A stretch of 64,000 nt of DNA. It comes from Cryptomeria japonica. Its lineage: Eukaryota > Streptophyta > Pinopsida > Cupressales > Cupressaceae. The position numbers were made by a program, and so were the translations under genes. This document shows positions 10,741-22,739 of the stretch, one piece after another (positions within the stretch are counted from its first letter, which is position 1; every line of letters begins with the position of its first letter). The notes under the pieces were generated by a model. The model saw only the letters and a program-made list of their open reading frames with translations, was not told where the DNA came from and did no database searches. The stretch lies in contig NC_081411.1 in NCBI RefSeq assembly GCF_030272615.1, positions 185,860,449 through 185,924,448 on the forward strand, given 5' to 3'.

Positions 10741-10929
10741 CTGTATAATCTGATAATTATACTATTGCTGCAATTATCTCTAATTTCCAACTAAGAAATC
10801 AGCCTCTTCAATCAAAAGGTTTATAATCTACTCATCACTATCAAAAACTTGCCAATGAACATTGTTATCTAGAACTAAGGGTCTAACAACTACCTTAACT
10901 TAATGTTAAACATCAACATTCTTTATCTC

Positions 10930-11423
10930 GGCTGGTATATCAAACTTAGCTCCCATGGTAGCTAGTTTATTAGCTTGTTTTATTTATTAGAATGGAAGAG
11001 AGGTTAAATGCATCAAACTCCTCTATAATATCCCATACTCTATATTTATACCTTTAAAACCTCATTTTTTGTGACATTGATGTTTCTCACCTGATTAACA
11101 ACAAGCTCGTTGTCCCCAAACACCTGCAAACACTTTACATTCTTCTTCCTTGCCCATTCCAAGCCATGAACAAGGGCTTCATACTTTGTTGTGTTATTAG
11201 TGAAACTAAAAGCAAAACAAAATGCAAAATAGTATTTGTCACCTTTGGGAGAAATGAACATTGCTCCACCTCCAGCACTAACTTTGTTTCTTGAAACACA
11301 AAAATATAAACTCCAAACTTCATTAGGTATTTGATCTTGTTGTTGTTCTTCCTCCTTAATCAAATTTGGGACAACATCATTATGCTCATGTATCATATAG
11401 ATACCCAAACCAGCTTCATCCAT
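10930..11423 (-). pseudogene. GyA extra RNase H-like domain between PR and RT
   Basis: The readable fold is VWSLYFCVSRNKVSAGGGAM, then FTNNTTKYEALVHGLEWARK and LQVFGDNELVVNQV. This is the plant/archaeal-type RNase H pattern (YFDGS, YEAL..GLE.A, GD.ELV). The first catalytic Asp is lost (YFCVS for YFDGS); the Glu and second Asp are present. It lies after the protease and before RT, separate from the normal RNase H at 1814-2389. Frame damage near 11040 affects the end, where ATMGAKFDIPAE is still visible. Confidence 0.8.
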
Positions 11424-11537
11424 GTGATTGAAAGAATCAACCTCATGATTCTTAGTTTCTTGTTCATCAAGTATGATATTTGGAATGTCCTCAAGGGGAA
11501 TATTTAGCTTAGGAACAACAAGCTTCTCCTCATTATA

Positions 11538-11990
11538 TTACTCATGAAAAGTAAGGTTTGCATTGGTAGGGATGGGAACATATGTTTCGATGTGATCTTT
11601 AGCCAATGGTAATTCTGATTTTATAGTCACTTTTGTGCCATATCTTGTTCTAAAGAACAAGTGAGACCAATCAAAAGACAAATAAACTCCTAATTTAGTA
11701 GTAAAATCTCTACTCAAACACAAGGAAAATTATGGTGGCAAGTCAATAACATATATGTCTTGGGGAATGGAAAAGTTAGGACAAGTATGAAGTGTAAAAC
11801 CCAAGTTCTTAATGACTCCAATGGTATTCACTATTGTACCATCCAACTAGACTACTCCCTTGGTAAGAGGTTTATAAGACAAACCTAGCGTACCAACAAT
11901 TTGCTTTGGCATTACTGAGTTGTTGGCCCCTGAATCTATCATACAGTTATGAACTAAATGATGGCCAATAATGAGAATAACATAGAATGG
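11538..11990 (-). pseudogene. GyA aspartic protease
   Basis: The active-site triad is in MIDSGANNSVMPKQIVG near 11950-11900. It is followed by LDGTIVNTIGVIKNLGFTLH and a hydrophobic CPNFSIPQDIYVIDLPP. The rest, FRTRYGTKVTIKSELP, is at 11723-11538. This enzyme would cleave the Gag-Pol polyprotein. A TAA in the middle (after VIDLPP) breaks it. The GyB version is at 21420-21840. Confidence 0.82.
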
Positions 11991-12614
11991 CAAAGGTTTG
12001 ACCTCTTTGGACTGACTTTCATTAGTTTAAGATGTATCAGCAATGGCAACCTTGGGGGGCTCCTTAAAAGATTCATTAGATGAACTAAGAGAGTAAAGAG
12101 CAATTTGCAATTGTTCCTTTTATCTTGGGAGAGCTAAAGAATCCCATATGGAAATATTCACATTAGATTTCTTCATTAGATCCAAAATATTAAAATAACT
12201 TGAGCTCACCTTTTGTTGTCCTCTTGGTACAACATGTTTTCTCTGAGTTTACATAGGTTGTGACTGATTTTTAGGTTGATCGTTTCTTGTCACAACCTTC
12301 CCTCTTGATAAAATGTGCATTCCTTGGGTAGTTTGGGGTGTATTAGCCACTTGCTAACTTGTTGAAGCTTGATTCTAACCCTTATCAATTTATTGTCCAA
12401 GGTCCACTGCCCTCTTTCTTATACCTTATATTTTCTACAATTGAAGCATAAGACTGATTTGGAGTAGCATAGTTGACTTCACAAAACTCCTCCCCTTGCC
12501 AATTCATCAAAACAATATCCTGATTGCTTTGGTCAAGATGTGAAGCCTATTATTCATTGTTGTCTTGCACTAAAACTTGTTCAACAAAATCATTTCCTTG
12601 AGCCATAAGAGTCT

Positions 12615-13866
12615 AATTAAGTATCCCATTTGGACAAGTAGCTTTGTTATGTGGCTGATTGTAGGGATAACACCAATCATTGTCTTGTGGTAAGTTGTTA
12701 TGGACAGGCACTAACTCTCTAGATGAGTTGGCTATGTTGGGATTATAAGGTTGAAAGGTTCTTTGATTGTTATTTCTCCTTTGGGCTTGAGGGTCAACTT
12801 GCTACCTTTCAAGATTAATCAATTTGTTCCCTAAAGTCTAAAACATGCCTTTAATCTCTTGTTTAAACTCATCAAACTCATGGGACTGACTTTGGACAAC
12901 ATTATCTTAGACTAGAACTTGATATCCCAAAGCTAGAAAATAAGGTACAACAACTATAGTAGGGATTTTCTTAGGAATAGGTGGTTGTATCCTAAGAAAA
13001 ATGGGTAATGGTGGCCTAGGAGCTATTTTCCCAGCTTGGACCAAACTATTTTCAGCTCTTATTGCAATGTCAAGAGCAACAAGTAATGATTTTCCACCCA
13101 TAGACTGTATCATTACTAAAATATCACTATTAAGAGCTTTCAAATAGTACAAGAAGGCATGATTATTAGATGGCGTTATCATTGCGGGGATCCTATTCCA
13201 AGTTTTTTGAAACCTGAAATTAAAATCCATCATTTGTTCATGAGGTGCCCTCTTGATGGTAGTGAGCTACTCCACCAATGAAAGATGATTTGACTTGTCT
13301 TCAAAATATCGATTTAAAAGTTGTCCCATCTCATCCCACGTAGCTATTGAGTTCATAGGCAGACCCCTTAACCACTAGAGGGCTTTCCCTTTGAAAGAGG
13401 TTGCCAAAAGCCTCAAAGAAACATTTTCTGCAATAATGTGATACACTCCACACAAGGAAGCCACATCTCTGATATGTCCAATGGTTGTTGTTTGATCCTC
13501 TGCAGTGAAAAATGGCAAACTCTTAAGTGTTACAGCTAGTATATCATCATGTTGAGCCAAATTTAAAGGAATGCCTTGGTTAAAAGGCATAAATGGATGA
13601 ACCCTAGGGGGTTGATTAAGAGCCATATTTTTGTTAGAGGTAGCAGCACTACTGGAACTAGTGTTACTTGCTATATTCTTATTGGAAGAACTCACAAATA
13701 GCGGATTGTTATAAGCAGTAATAGCAGGGTAAGAATTTGAAATAACAAGCAACACACCAACTGCTGGATTTGGAAATTTGTTAGCTACCCTAGCTCTCCT
13801 TTTGTGGGGTGATAGCTGGGTAAGATTGACTGAGGCTGCACTTTGCCTAGTCTGGTATTTTCTCAT
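12615..13866 (-). pseudogene. GyA gag
   Basis: 13866-13375 encodes the N-terminal gag, with KSLPFFTAEDQTTTIGHIRD and LRLLATSFKGKAL (retrotransposon gag capsid region, next to the usual LQWF). 13233-12907 encodes a later capsid part around RFQKTWNRIPAMIT. A knuckle remnant near 12640-12680 reads CYPYNQPHNKATC, with the second Cys changed to Tyr. GyB has CFPCGQPHDQATC at the same place, an unusual CX2CX3HX4C spacing. Frameshifts near 13240-13375 and several stops make it non-functional. Confidence 0.82.
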
Positions 13867-13988
13867 AAGATAAGAAGGTTGGACTGCTTAAATACCAAAA
13901 ATTTGAGTCGCCAGGTGTGAAAGATAATTTGTTGTTGCACTCACCAAGACAATGTATAGTGGCCTTTTATGAACCATAAAGTCCAACT

Positions 13989-14006
13989 GTCCCACTGGTC
14001 ATGCCA
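13989..14006 (-). promoter_or_regulatory. GyA primer binding site
   Basis: The element strand reads TGGCATGACCAGTGGGAC five bases inside the 5' LTR. It begins TGG, as expected for pairing with a tRNA CCA end, and GyB has a near-identical site at 19379-19394. I do not assign the tRNA. Confidence 0.65.
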
Positions 14007-14011
14007 AAAAC

Positions 14012-14863
14012 TATTATCACTAAGGTTTGCACCCTAGCTAAGCCTAGACTTAGCTAACCTATGACATATGGGACTACTTCTAGGTTGTGGGTACCCTATT
14101 GCAGAAGTAGACCTCCAGATCTAGGCCTGGTTGCCTCTGAAACTTTCTTAAAACAACTGATTTTGACTGAGAAAAAGGAAAGATGAATGCTCTAAAAATT
14201 AAAATCTAATCTACTCAAATGGTGATGCACCAAGATGTTTTAATTTTATAATATCCTAAATTGACCAATTACAATGGGCTTTACAAAGACAATGTTTGAG
14301 TTCACAACTCATTTATTCCTAAGATGATCATAAGAATTTCATATAAAGGTTGTTGATTTCAATTTGCATACAAGATGAAATAAACCATACAATGATGTTG
14401 GCTGAAATAAACTTGCAACACAATGTATAACCTGATCAAATCCAAGGAATGCTCACTAAAACATGAGATTGATGCATGAATAACAAAGGACTGAAAAATT
14501 AATTCACAATGTAAATTCAACATAACATAATGTAAATGACACTATAATAAGCAGGAACAACTAACCTCTTCATTGAAATCTCCAAAGAATTTGATTATAA
14601 AGTATAGAAATATCTTTGATTTTCATGTATTGAAGGTTACAAGAAAATAACACAACTAAATACAATGAAATCTGAGATGAACTCGAAATTGTTACAAGGC
14701 TATATTCACAGTTGTGTACATATGAAAAAGAAAGAACTGATTAAAAATGAGTGAAGAAGATGTCTTTTATTTTAGTTGCTCCTGAATTTTGATTTTCAAA
14801 ATAATGGCTCCCTCTGACCCACTGCTTAGCTGGTATGATGAGTGTGTTGGTTGCTCTTTTGTC
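14012..14863 (-). repeat. GyA 5' LTR
   Basis: It is the direct repeat partner of 183-1038, with substitutions throughout and no large indel. Its inner edge abuts the primer site and its outer edge ends at CTCTTTTGTC. Confidence 0.8.
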
Positions 14864-17800
14864 CCTTGAATTCAGCTACTAACTGATGGTAAATATGAAA
14901 AAGTATTTTGTTGAGCGAGCTCATTTAAAATGCCTCCAAAATTGGGCTCGAACTAGAAGTAAGGAGTTGATAACTACTTCAAAATTTCCCCTAATTGATG
15001 GTCAACTCATTGAAGCCCTTAAATCATGGATTGAACTACTGATTTGGTACCAAAATCCTCCTCAAAATATGGGATTTTGTTCTTTGACGACCGTCTTGAC
15101 TTAATTTTGAATCTTAAGCTTGCATTTGAATTTTAAATTTAATCCTCTCTCATTTCCACCTAATATGACTAAGACTAGAGCTTTTATGACATGGTGATAC
15201 TAACCTCAACTTACTTCTTGTTTTTGAGCCATGACTAATAACTATTATTTGTTGACTTCATTATGTTCTCCCTATGGAGCTATGACTATCATAGTCTCAT
15301 TTCTTTGAAGATTGATGACTATGCATTTATGTGAATTGACTGTAGGGCACTCTTCATTGATCCTTATCAATCCATGATGATTTGATAGTGAAACATAAGT
15401 CATTGTCCACTGTATTGGCCACTCTACAACATATGGACAATTGGCACTATTTTTGACACTGATCCTTGTAATCTGATCAATCTAAAACACCTAGTGATTC
15501 TTTTCAAAGGACTGTGTTTTTATCTCTCAACATTGGCACCCATGTACTGATCTTTGAATCCTCTTTACACTATCAAAGAACTAAACAATTGGTAGCCCTT
15601 CATTACTATGAAATTCGTGTCATTTCTAATTACTGTACTTTGACCCTTTAGGATGACATTTTTCCCTTTGAAGGCTACATATTGACTTTGTTGTTTGACA
15701 ACTCAAATGATTGCAACATGGTGATTGCTCAGTGCTCTGATTTTGAATAATCATTCCCCATGACTATAATCAACCCTTATGATTGGAAGCCCAAGTCTAC
15801 AACCTTTCCTTATCAAGCTATCTCTTCTCTAAACTTCAAGGATTGTCTTTGATTCTCAAGGTCTTGTAGAGTGTCCATACTACTAGCCATTTGGGTATGT
15901 GTTGCATTTGTTAATAATAGATTCCTCTGCCATTTCTTTTGGTCATCTACGATTATTTTGACTACTAGGACAACTATTCTTTTGTTCTAGACTTTGTGTT
16001 TGACATTTTCTTTAAGCTCTGAAGTTGAAATTTTTTCTTTGACTCACAACCTTTGTATTTTCAATATCACCTTATTCATACCTTGGACTACTCATAACTG
16101 AGTATTCTCTGTAGTGACTGTGACATGGTATCCTTGGCATTACTTTGTCTATGTAGCCATGAAGTCTGAACCCTTTCTCTGAGACCTCTATCACTTGGCT
16201 CTTGAGTTAAGTCATTGATTTGGGGTCATGAATATTCACTATTTTTTAAACCTTTAAAAGTAATAAAGATATGATATTTTGAGCTCTTTCATTACTCACT
16301 GACTATTAAATGAGTGATCTTTTTATTTACAATAACTATTAATTGAGCTATAACTATCCTTTTTTATTTTGTCAAATGTGCATTGTGGATCAAATTCTCT
16401 TGAGGTTCTCAAACTATCACAACTATTATACAAGAAAGTATATGAATAGTGATATTGGATTACAAAAGATGCATCGATGTCTATGTGTAGATCCATCATG
16501 GATTCCACCCCTTTAGCCACTAATTTGAGAGAATACTGCATTCATCACTACTTTAAGAATGTCTTTTGCTGCCACAAGACCTTCCTGGATTTATCTTCAG
16601 GATCTTAGGGCATTGATCCTCTCATCTTGTATGTTGTTCATTGCAATGTTGTCTTTTATACCTTGGTATCTCCATTCTAATAGTGAATAAATCCCTTGGA
16701 TAATCATGGCCATGGGAAAGGATCCATTTTTTCTGAAAAAATCTGAGACTACACTTTGTGTTCCTTGATGTGAAAAATGTTGCTATCACTATCTTGGTCC
16801 TCTTATTCTTTGTATAGTATGATATTGTGGATACTATGTCTCCTTTTTATGAAAAAAAAATTGTGTAGGCACTATCGTGACTATCCTAAACTACTCATAG
16901 TGTGCTTTGAATGTTCATTGGGAACTTTTCCTGTGGTTCACTGTCTCATTGAGGAAGTTGCATCTTCTCATGAATGTTCCTTTTAATGCCTTGAGACTAC
17001 TCTTTGCTATGAACCTTATTCTTTTTCAGTTTTGACTGAATTTTTGTGGCTTTTCATGTCAACTCTGAGATGTTTCTTTGCTTAATATCTTGCACATTGA
17101 AACCCTCTATTTTGACAGTCATGAGGCTACTCACTGAATACACTACTAACTTTGACATACAAATACAACATTTCATCTTTGAAAGTATAAACAACCATCA
17201 TAAATGCCCACTAAGATTGTGATCTAAACTTCACACAAGGCTTTCTCAAATAATCTTCATAATATACAAGGCAAATTTAAAGGTATACCTCATGGGTTGT
17301 TGTTGAAACTGCACTGTGAGGCTTTAAGTATGCTTCTCTAACACATGAAACTGATCTTAGAATCTTTTTAAAATAGATTGGCCAACAAATAGATTTACTG
17401 TGGCAAGAAAACTTTTAGAAAATTGAACTTCTTCGGTGAATAACTTGAGCTTTCTTTACAAAAACCCTAACCCAACATTTACAACATGTAAACCCAAGTG
17501 AGAGCATGCCATGTCACATGAAATATGTCTTAAAACTTTTCAAATCCTCCATGCAACATAGAAAAGTAGTTTTGACAACCTTTAAAATATGAGAGACACT
17601 TTGACAATTGAATTTTACTTTCCCCCTCAAACTCAAGATAAACCTTTTATTAAAGCCAATATGGAAAAGTGATTTCTAAGAACTTCTATGGAGAAAAAAA
17701 GGCATTTATTGCAATTCCAAGGCTCTAGAGGTTTTTTTTTTATATTAATATTTTTTATATTTCACAAAGAGTGGAAAACAATCTAAAACCTCTAATAAAA

Positions 17801-17865
17801 CCTCTAATAAGACTTAAGGCCCTTCATAGGCTATTTTTACCTAAATGTAAAAATAGGTAACAAAA
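14864..17865. other. Unassigned AT-rich spacer between GyA and GyB
   Basis: I see no known protein domain, LTR pair or RNA gene here. The only frame that looks at all protein-like is 14886-15104 on the plus strand (72 residues, with NWARTRSKELITTSKFPLID). It has no recognised motif. The rest is rich in TGACT and GACTAT words, with T and A runs near 16850 and 17730. It may be old repeat sequence beyond recognition. Confidence 0.5.
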
Positions 17866-19372
17866 GCTTAACAGATTTAGCTGACCTGAGCTCTCAACCT
17901 GCACGAAGTCTTCCAAAAAGCCTCCAAGAGTTTCTTCATCCAAAAGCTTAGATATTAAAAATTCCCTGACAGCAGTCGGGAGCAAAAAATATCAAGCTAG
18001 GGTTTCACACCTTTGGTGGCCTATAGCTTCTTTGAGAAGCTTCATGAATAATAAAATGCTTCGTCTCATTTTCCACTTGTTTTCAGGGTTCTCTTAACCC
18101 TAAAGGTATCACCTTTTGGAATTTGATGGCATTTTTACCTAAAAAAAAATTAAAAAATATGCTTGTGACCCTTTGGTGAATTTGTATTTCCTTAGGGGAT
18201 GATTTTCCTATATGCCTTTGATGCAAGTGCCACATAATTCTTTTGAGTCATGCTTCAACACTTGTACATGCCATCCATGTTTTGAATTTGTAGACACTTA
18301 TTGTAAAAACAAATTACTTGAAAGATATAGTTATAAATCTCCAAGCCATTTGGTGCTTGTTCAATGAAAAAAGAGGTGCCATTAAGTCTTTTTCCAAGTG
18401 CCTAGGTCAAATAAGGATGAAGACTCGATCAATGAGAGATGCCAAGGATCTAGGGTGGTTGAAGTTGTTTTTAAAACATGTGGAGGATTTTTAGGAGCCA
18501 ATTTGAGGGATTCATTGTGGTTTTGGCAAGTCATCAGGATAGGCTTGGTCAAAATGGACTTTTTCAACACTTTTGAGCACTTTTTGAGTATATATTTTTT
18601 CTATATTTTTGGCATTTCAAGTGCATCCGACCCCAATCAGTTGGAGGTTCCTTTTTTGGTGGGTTTTGGAGGGAGATAGAAGGGGATATATTCATGTTTG
18701 TAACTCATTCTTGAGTTAGTTCCTAATTATGCAGATTCGGGCCCTAGTGACTTTTGACAGTGCTTTCTCCTTTCTTTTTTGCCATATTTTGTAACTCATA
18801 TGATTTGATATATATAGAAGCTACCTTAGAGGCTTATGACAGTTTTATAGCTTCTTATTCTTGCAAAATTGTGTATTTTATGTGATTGATCAAGTTACCA
18901 GTGAAGAATACTTTCCTTATGATTTTGTCTCACTATATTTCATGCCTTTTATTGTAAAAATGTCATGTGTAGGTTTCAAGTTGTGTCTAAACTATTGAGT
19001 AAACTCATTTAGACCTTCTTGCGAAATATTTATACATGTGCATGTCTTGGATAAATTGTGTTAGCTTATTGTTGTCATTATAGTTTTTCAGAGTGCTTCA
19101 ACTTTCTGAGTATCATAAGTTTAGTAGTTTTGGTGAATCACTTAGTAATTTTCCTTTTAGTTTACAAAAGTAGGCTTTACATTTTAAAGTTATCTTCCTT
19201 CTCTTTTCCTCAGAAATTAGTAGTTTTAGAGTGATGAATTGCTAGGAGTCAGCCTTATCTGGAGGTTCAATCTAGTTTTAGGTGACCCACAACTTTAGAT
19301 TAATCCCGAGTTTCTCTAGAATGCTTAGTTTTTTTTTTAACTTTACATAGGGTGCATTTCTAGCAGATAACA
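17866..19372 (+). repeat. GyB 5' LTR
   Basis: It matches 37519-39049 along its length. The inferred termini are a decayed TGTTATC-like start (here GCTTAAC) and GATAACA at the end, which are inverted complements. It contains only spurious short frames, including one at 18398-18679 that recurs in the other LTR. Confidence 0.88.
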
Positions 19373-19560
19373 ATTTTTGCATGCCCGGTGGGACTGTTGG
19401 ATCAAGATAGTGATATAGATTTTTAAGTTTTGCTGGTTTCTATGTGCAACCAACAGATTTTAAGCCTTTTAAGAGGTGATTAAAGCACATTTGGTGACTC
19501 TAATGTTCTAATGTAAAGTTAGTGCATTTTATAGCTTATGAGAAGAGTGAAAACAAGAAG
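19373..19560 (+). promoter_or_regulatory. GyB leader with primer binding site
   Basis: GCATGCCCGGTGGGAC lies at 19379-19394, close to the LTR end, and corresponds to the GyA site with one G lost from the TGG start. The rest is an untranslated leader without a frame. Confidence 0.6.
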
Positions 19561-19739
19561 CATCTCTTCATCCTTCAATTATTTGCAACTTCACCTCCTA
19601 AAAGAAGAGGAAGGAATGCATAAAGAACTCTTGAGCAGTCCAAAAGAGTGGAGTCAACACCACCCAGCTTCAAGCCAGTAAGTCCTTTTGTTTTATCAGT
19701 TGTATTACCCATTTTTCCAGCTTAGGTTAACCCACCTCC

Positions 19740-20880
19740 AATTGTTCCTATGACTAGAAAATTTCCTTTTGTGGCATTTAATCGAGGAAACCCTTCAAAT
19801 CTTACACAACACAATGATATTCTAGAGGCTGCATGAAAGAGTCTACCATTCTTTATAGGGGAAGATCAAACCACTCCCATAGAGTATATCAAAGATATTA
19901 CCTCTCTTTATGGAGTACATCATGTCACTCAGGAAAATGTAGCCCTGAGATTACTTGCTGCTTCTTTTAAGGGTAAGGCTTTGCAATGGTTTAGGGGCCT
20001 GATAGTTGGCTCAGTTGCAACATGGGATGACTTAGGAGAGAATCTGCATAATTAGTTCAAAGAAAAGTCTGATCATTTGTCCATTGTTGAGAAACTTACA
20101 ACTATTAAGAGGGCTCCTCAAGAATAGATGTATGACTTCAATTTTTTTTCCAAAAGACTTGGGACAGAATTCTTGCCACTGGTAAGCCATCTATTGAATA
20201 CACTTTTCTCTACTACTTAAAATCCCTTAACAGCGATATAGAAGTGATGATTCAATCAATGGGAGGAATTTCGCTGCCTGATGCGTATGAGACAACCATT
20301 AAAATGGAGAATAGCTAAATTTGGGCCAAGAAGACTGCTCTCAAACCTCCTATGCCCATATTTTTTGACATTCAACCCAACATGTCTTTATAAATTATGT
20401 CATTTTCACCTTTGCAAGTTGTCCCAACATTACCAACAACTGCTCAGATTGCTGCAACTGAAGAAGTTACTATTCCAGGCTAATCCCATGAGCTAAAAAA
20501 GATCAAAATCCTACTTTAGAGTTTTGGTAACAAGCTGGTGAACTTGGAAAAGCAATAGTCTCATAAAAGACCCCCTTACTAACAATAAAGTCAGACTTCA
20601 AATCAGCCTTTTCAAGGTCAACAATAATAGTACCATGGCAATAGGCCCTTCTATCAAGGAAACTATCAAGGTCCAAGGTAGAATGTGAATAAAAGGCCCT
20701 TTCAAACATATAATCTAGCACCTATTAGTGTAGTACAAGACCTTGTACCTATTCAAAAAAATCTTGCTGTTGATTATGAATGGTGTTTTCCTTGTGGTCA
20801 ACCTCATGACCAAGCCACATGTTCAAATGGTGTCATCAATCAGGATTTAATGGTGTAGAATGATACAAATATTTCAAGTG
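19740..20880 (+). pseudogene. GyB gag
   Basis: Capsid motifs match GyA: KSLPFFIGEDQTTPIEYIKD and LRLLAASFKGKALQWFRGL at about 19840-20010. A knuckle, CFPCGQPHDQATC, sits near 20790-20830 with CX2CX3HX4C spacing, one residue shorter than the usual retroviral knuckle. In-frame stops occur near 19835, 20055 and 20125, and frameshifts follow. Gag would package the element RNA. Confidence 0.82.
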
Positions 20881-21419
20881 TTGCAAGTCCAATACCTAAC
20901 TTGCCTAATGATGGAGCTTCACATCAGTAAGAGAACATACAAATTACACTACTCTACTAAATTGGCAAGGAGAGGAGTTCTACGGAATGAATGCAGATGA
21001 TACTCCAATTGCTGCTAACATTAGATTAAAAAAAGAGCTTTTGAACTTGAACAAACATCTGATAAAGTGAAAGAAGAAGCTATAGGACCATCTACATCAC
21101 AAATAACTTGCATTCTATAGAGAAACACTTAGCCAACTATCAAAGAGTAGTCCCATTTGCAAGCTAACCATGCTGGTGTAGAAACTCATCAAAAGGTGAG
21201 TCCAACTTTACCCTTCAACATTGTTGAAAATATGAAAAAAAATGAACATGACTATGTCTATGTGGGACTCCTTAGCTATTCCCTATCAACAAGATATGCT
21301 ACATATAGCATTAAAAGATTTGAAAGAATTGAAAGGACCCCTAATAGGTTAAGATAGGGTTGTGTTGACCAATAACCCTTAGGAAAGTAAGTCAGCAAGT
21401 AAAGAGGAAGATAAAAATG

Positions 21420-21840
21420 TGAAGCCTCCTTTTTATTTGTCTTTAATCATTGGGGATAAGTTAGTTCACAATTGCATGGTGGATAGTGGGGCAATTAGTT
21501 TTGTCATGCCAAGATAAATTGCTGATATTTAAGGATTAACATACCAACCTTTAGAGAAAGGAGTGATGTAGTTAGATGGGACAACAATAACAACCATAGT
21601 GGTAATTAGGGATTTGGGTTTAACATTGCATGCTTGCCCAAATTTCTCCATTCTCCAAGAGGTGTTTGTCATTGATCTTCCCCCTTACTTTGCCTTCTAT
21701 TTATCAAAAGATTTCACTACCTAAATTGGAGGTTATCTATCATTGAATTGGTCATGCATGCTTTTGAGGACTAGATATGGTACTAAGGTAACTATTAGAT
21801 TTGAGTCCCTTGCCAAAGAACATATTGAGACATATACACC
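21420..21840 (+). pseudogene. GyB aspartic protease
   Basis: NCMVDSGAISFVMPR carries the DSG active site near 21480-21510. Then come LDGTTITTIVVIRDLGLTLH, FVIDLPPYFAFYLSKDFTT and LRTRYGTKVTIRFE, all as in GyA. Stops near 21515, 21532 and 21722 inactivate it. The downstream linker (21926-22076) is acidic and leads without a recognisable break into the RNase H-like domain. Confidence 0.82.
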
Positions 21841-22076
21841 ATGCGTAGTTAATATCAACACATTTATTTCCCAAGAGGACAAAATTGCTACAGCTCATGA
21901 GTTGTAGTCAAAAATTATTCCTGAGATGCTCCTAAATGAGTGGGAAGTAGAGAATCTAATTGATAATCTAGATAAGTACATTCAAAATACAAGTTTGGGC
22001 AATTATATTTTGTATGAACTTGAAAGAGAAATGCCTAACATTGAGAAGAAGGTAGAAAGTATATCAAAACAACAAG

Positions 22077-22556
22077 ATGAATTATGGCAATTGTACTTCG
22101 ATGGCTCTCAGAGCAGGCATGAAGCTGGTGGTGGTGCAATGTTTGTGTTCCCACGGGGTGAGCACTACTTTTTCAGCTTTTCATTTTGCCTTTTATTGTA
22201 CTAATAACACTATTCAATATGGTTTGATTCAGGGATTGGAATGGGAAAGGAAGAATAAAGTCAGTTGTTTGAAGGTACATGGTGACAATGAGCTCATTGT
22301 CAATCAAGTAACGAACGTTAATTTGTTACAAAAAATGACACTCTTTAAGTCTTATAAGAACCAAGTTTGGGATTCTATAGATGAATTTAAAGCATTTAAC
22401 ATAGTGTCTATTCCTAGATGTGAAAATAAACATGTTGATAGATTAGCTATGATTGATGCTCAGTTTGACCTTCTTGATATGGTTTGCAAAGAGAAGGTTT
22501 CACAGTATGTTAAGATAGTTGTCAAACCTTCTATTCTTGATAATAATGTCGACTAG
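22077..22556 (+). pseudogene. GyB extra RNase H-like domain between PR and RT
   Basis: ELWQLYFDGSQSRHEAGGGA retains the first catalytic Asp. After a frame change near 22190 comes TNNTIQYGLIQGLEWERKNK, then LKVHGDNELIVNQVTNVNLL and FNIVSIPRCENKHVDRLA, which holds the last Asp. This is a near-complete plant/archaeal-type RNase H fold, upstream of RT and additional to the canonical domain at 23880-24230. GyA has it at the same place, so the order is a family trait. Confidence 0.82.
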
Positions 22557-22739
22557 AAAGTTTTTGAGAATGATGATCAGATCCTTCATTTTTTGCTTGA
22601 AGAAGATCAATTTACCATCACTAACCAAGAAAAGTTGAAGCATAATTATGATGAGTAGACTATTCAATTAAGAAGCAACAAGTTGCCCAAAGGTCTTGTG
22701 ACCTTAAAATCCATTTTCAACACTGATGATCAACTTTAA

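Larger units (their letters stand above)
183..14863 (-). mobile_element. GyA: degenerate Ty3/gypsy element, interrupted by C1
   Basis: Two direct repeats of about 855 bp (183-1038 and 14012-14863) bracket a minus-strand gag-PR-RNaseH-RT-RNaseH-INT coding region. Removing C1 (2944-10275) and one copy of its CACAC duplication rejoins the RT reading frame. Every domain carries stops or frameshifts, so the element is dead. The 3' end is abnormal: the integrase stops inside the catalytic core and runs straight into the 3' LTR. I found no matching target duplication at the outer ends. Gag, PR and RT resemble GyB closely, but the LTRs do not. Confidence 0.85.

Noticed and set aside
14886..15104. Possible small host gene
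   Set aside because: The 72-residue frame has no recognised domain, no adjacent exons that I can support and lies in otherwise non-coding AT-rich sequence. It was described only as part of the spacer.
18398..18679. 93-residue plus-strand frame
   Set aside because: It lies wholly within the GyB 5' LTR and the corresponding LTR sequence at about 38060-38360 does not keep it open.
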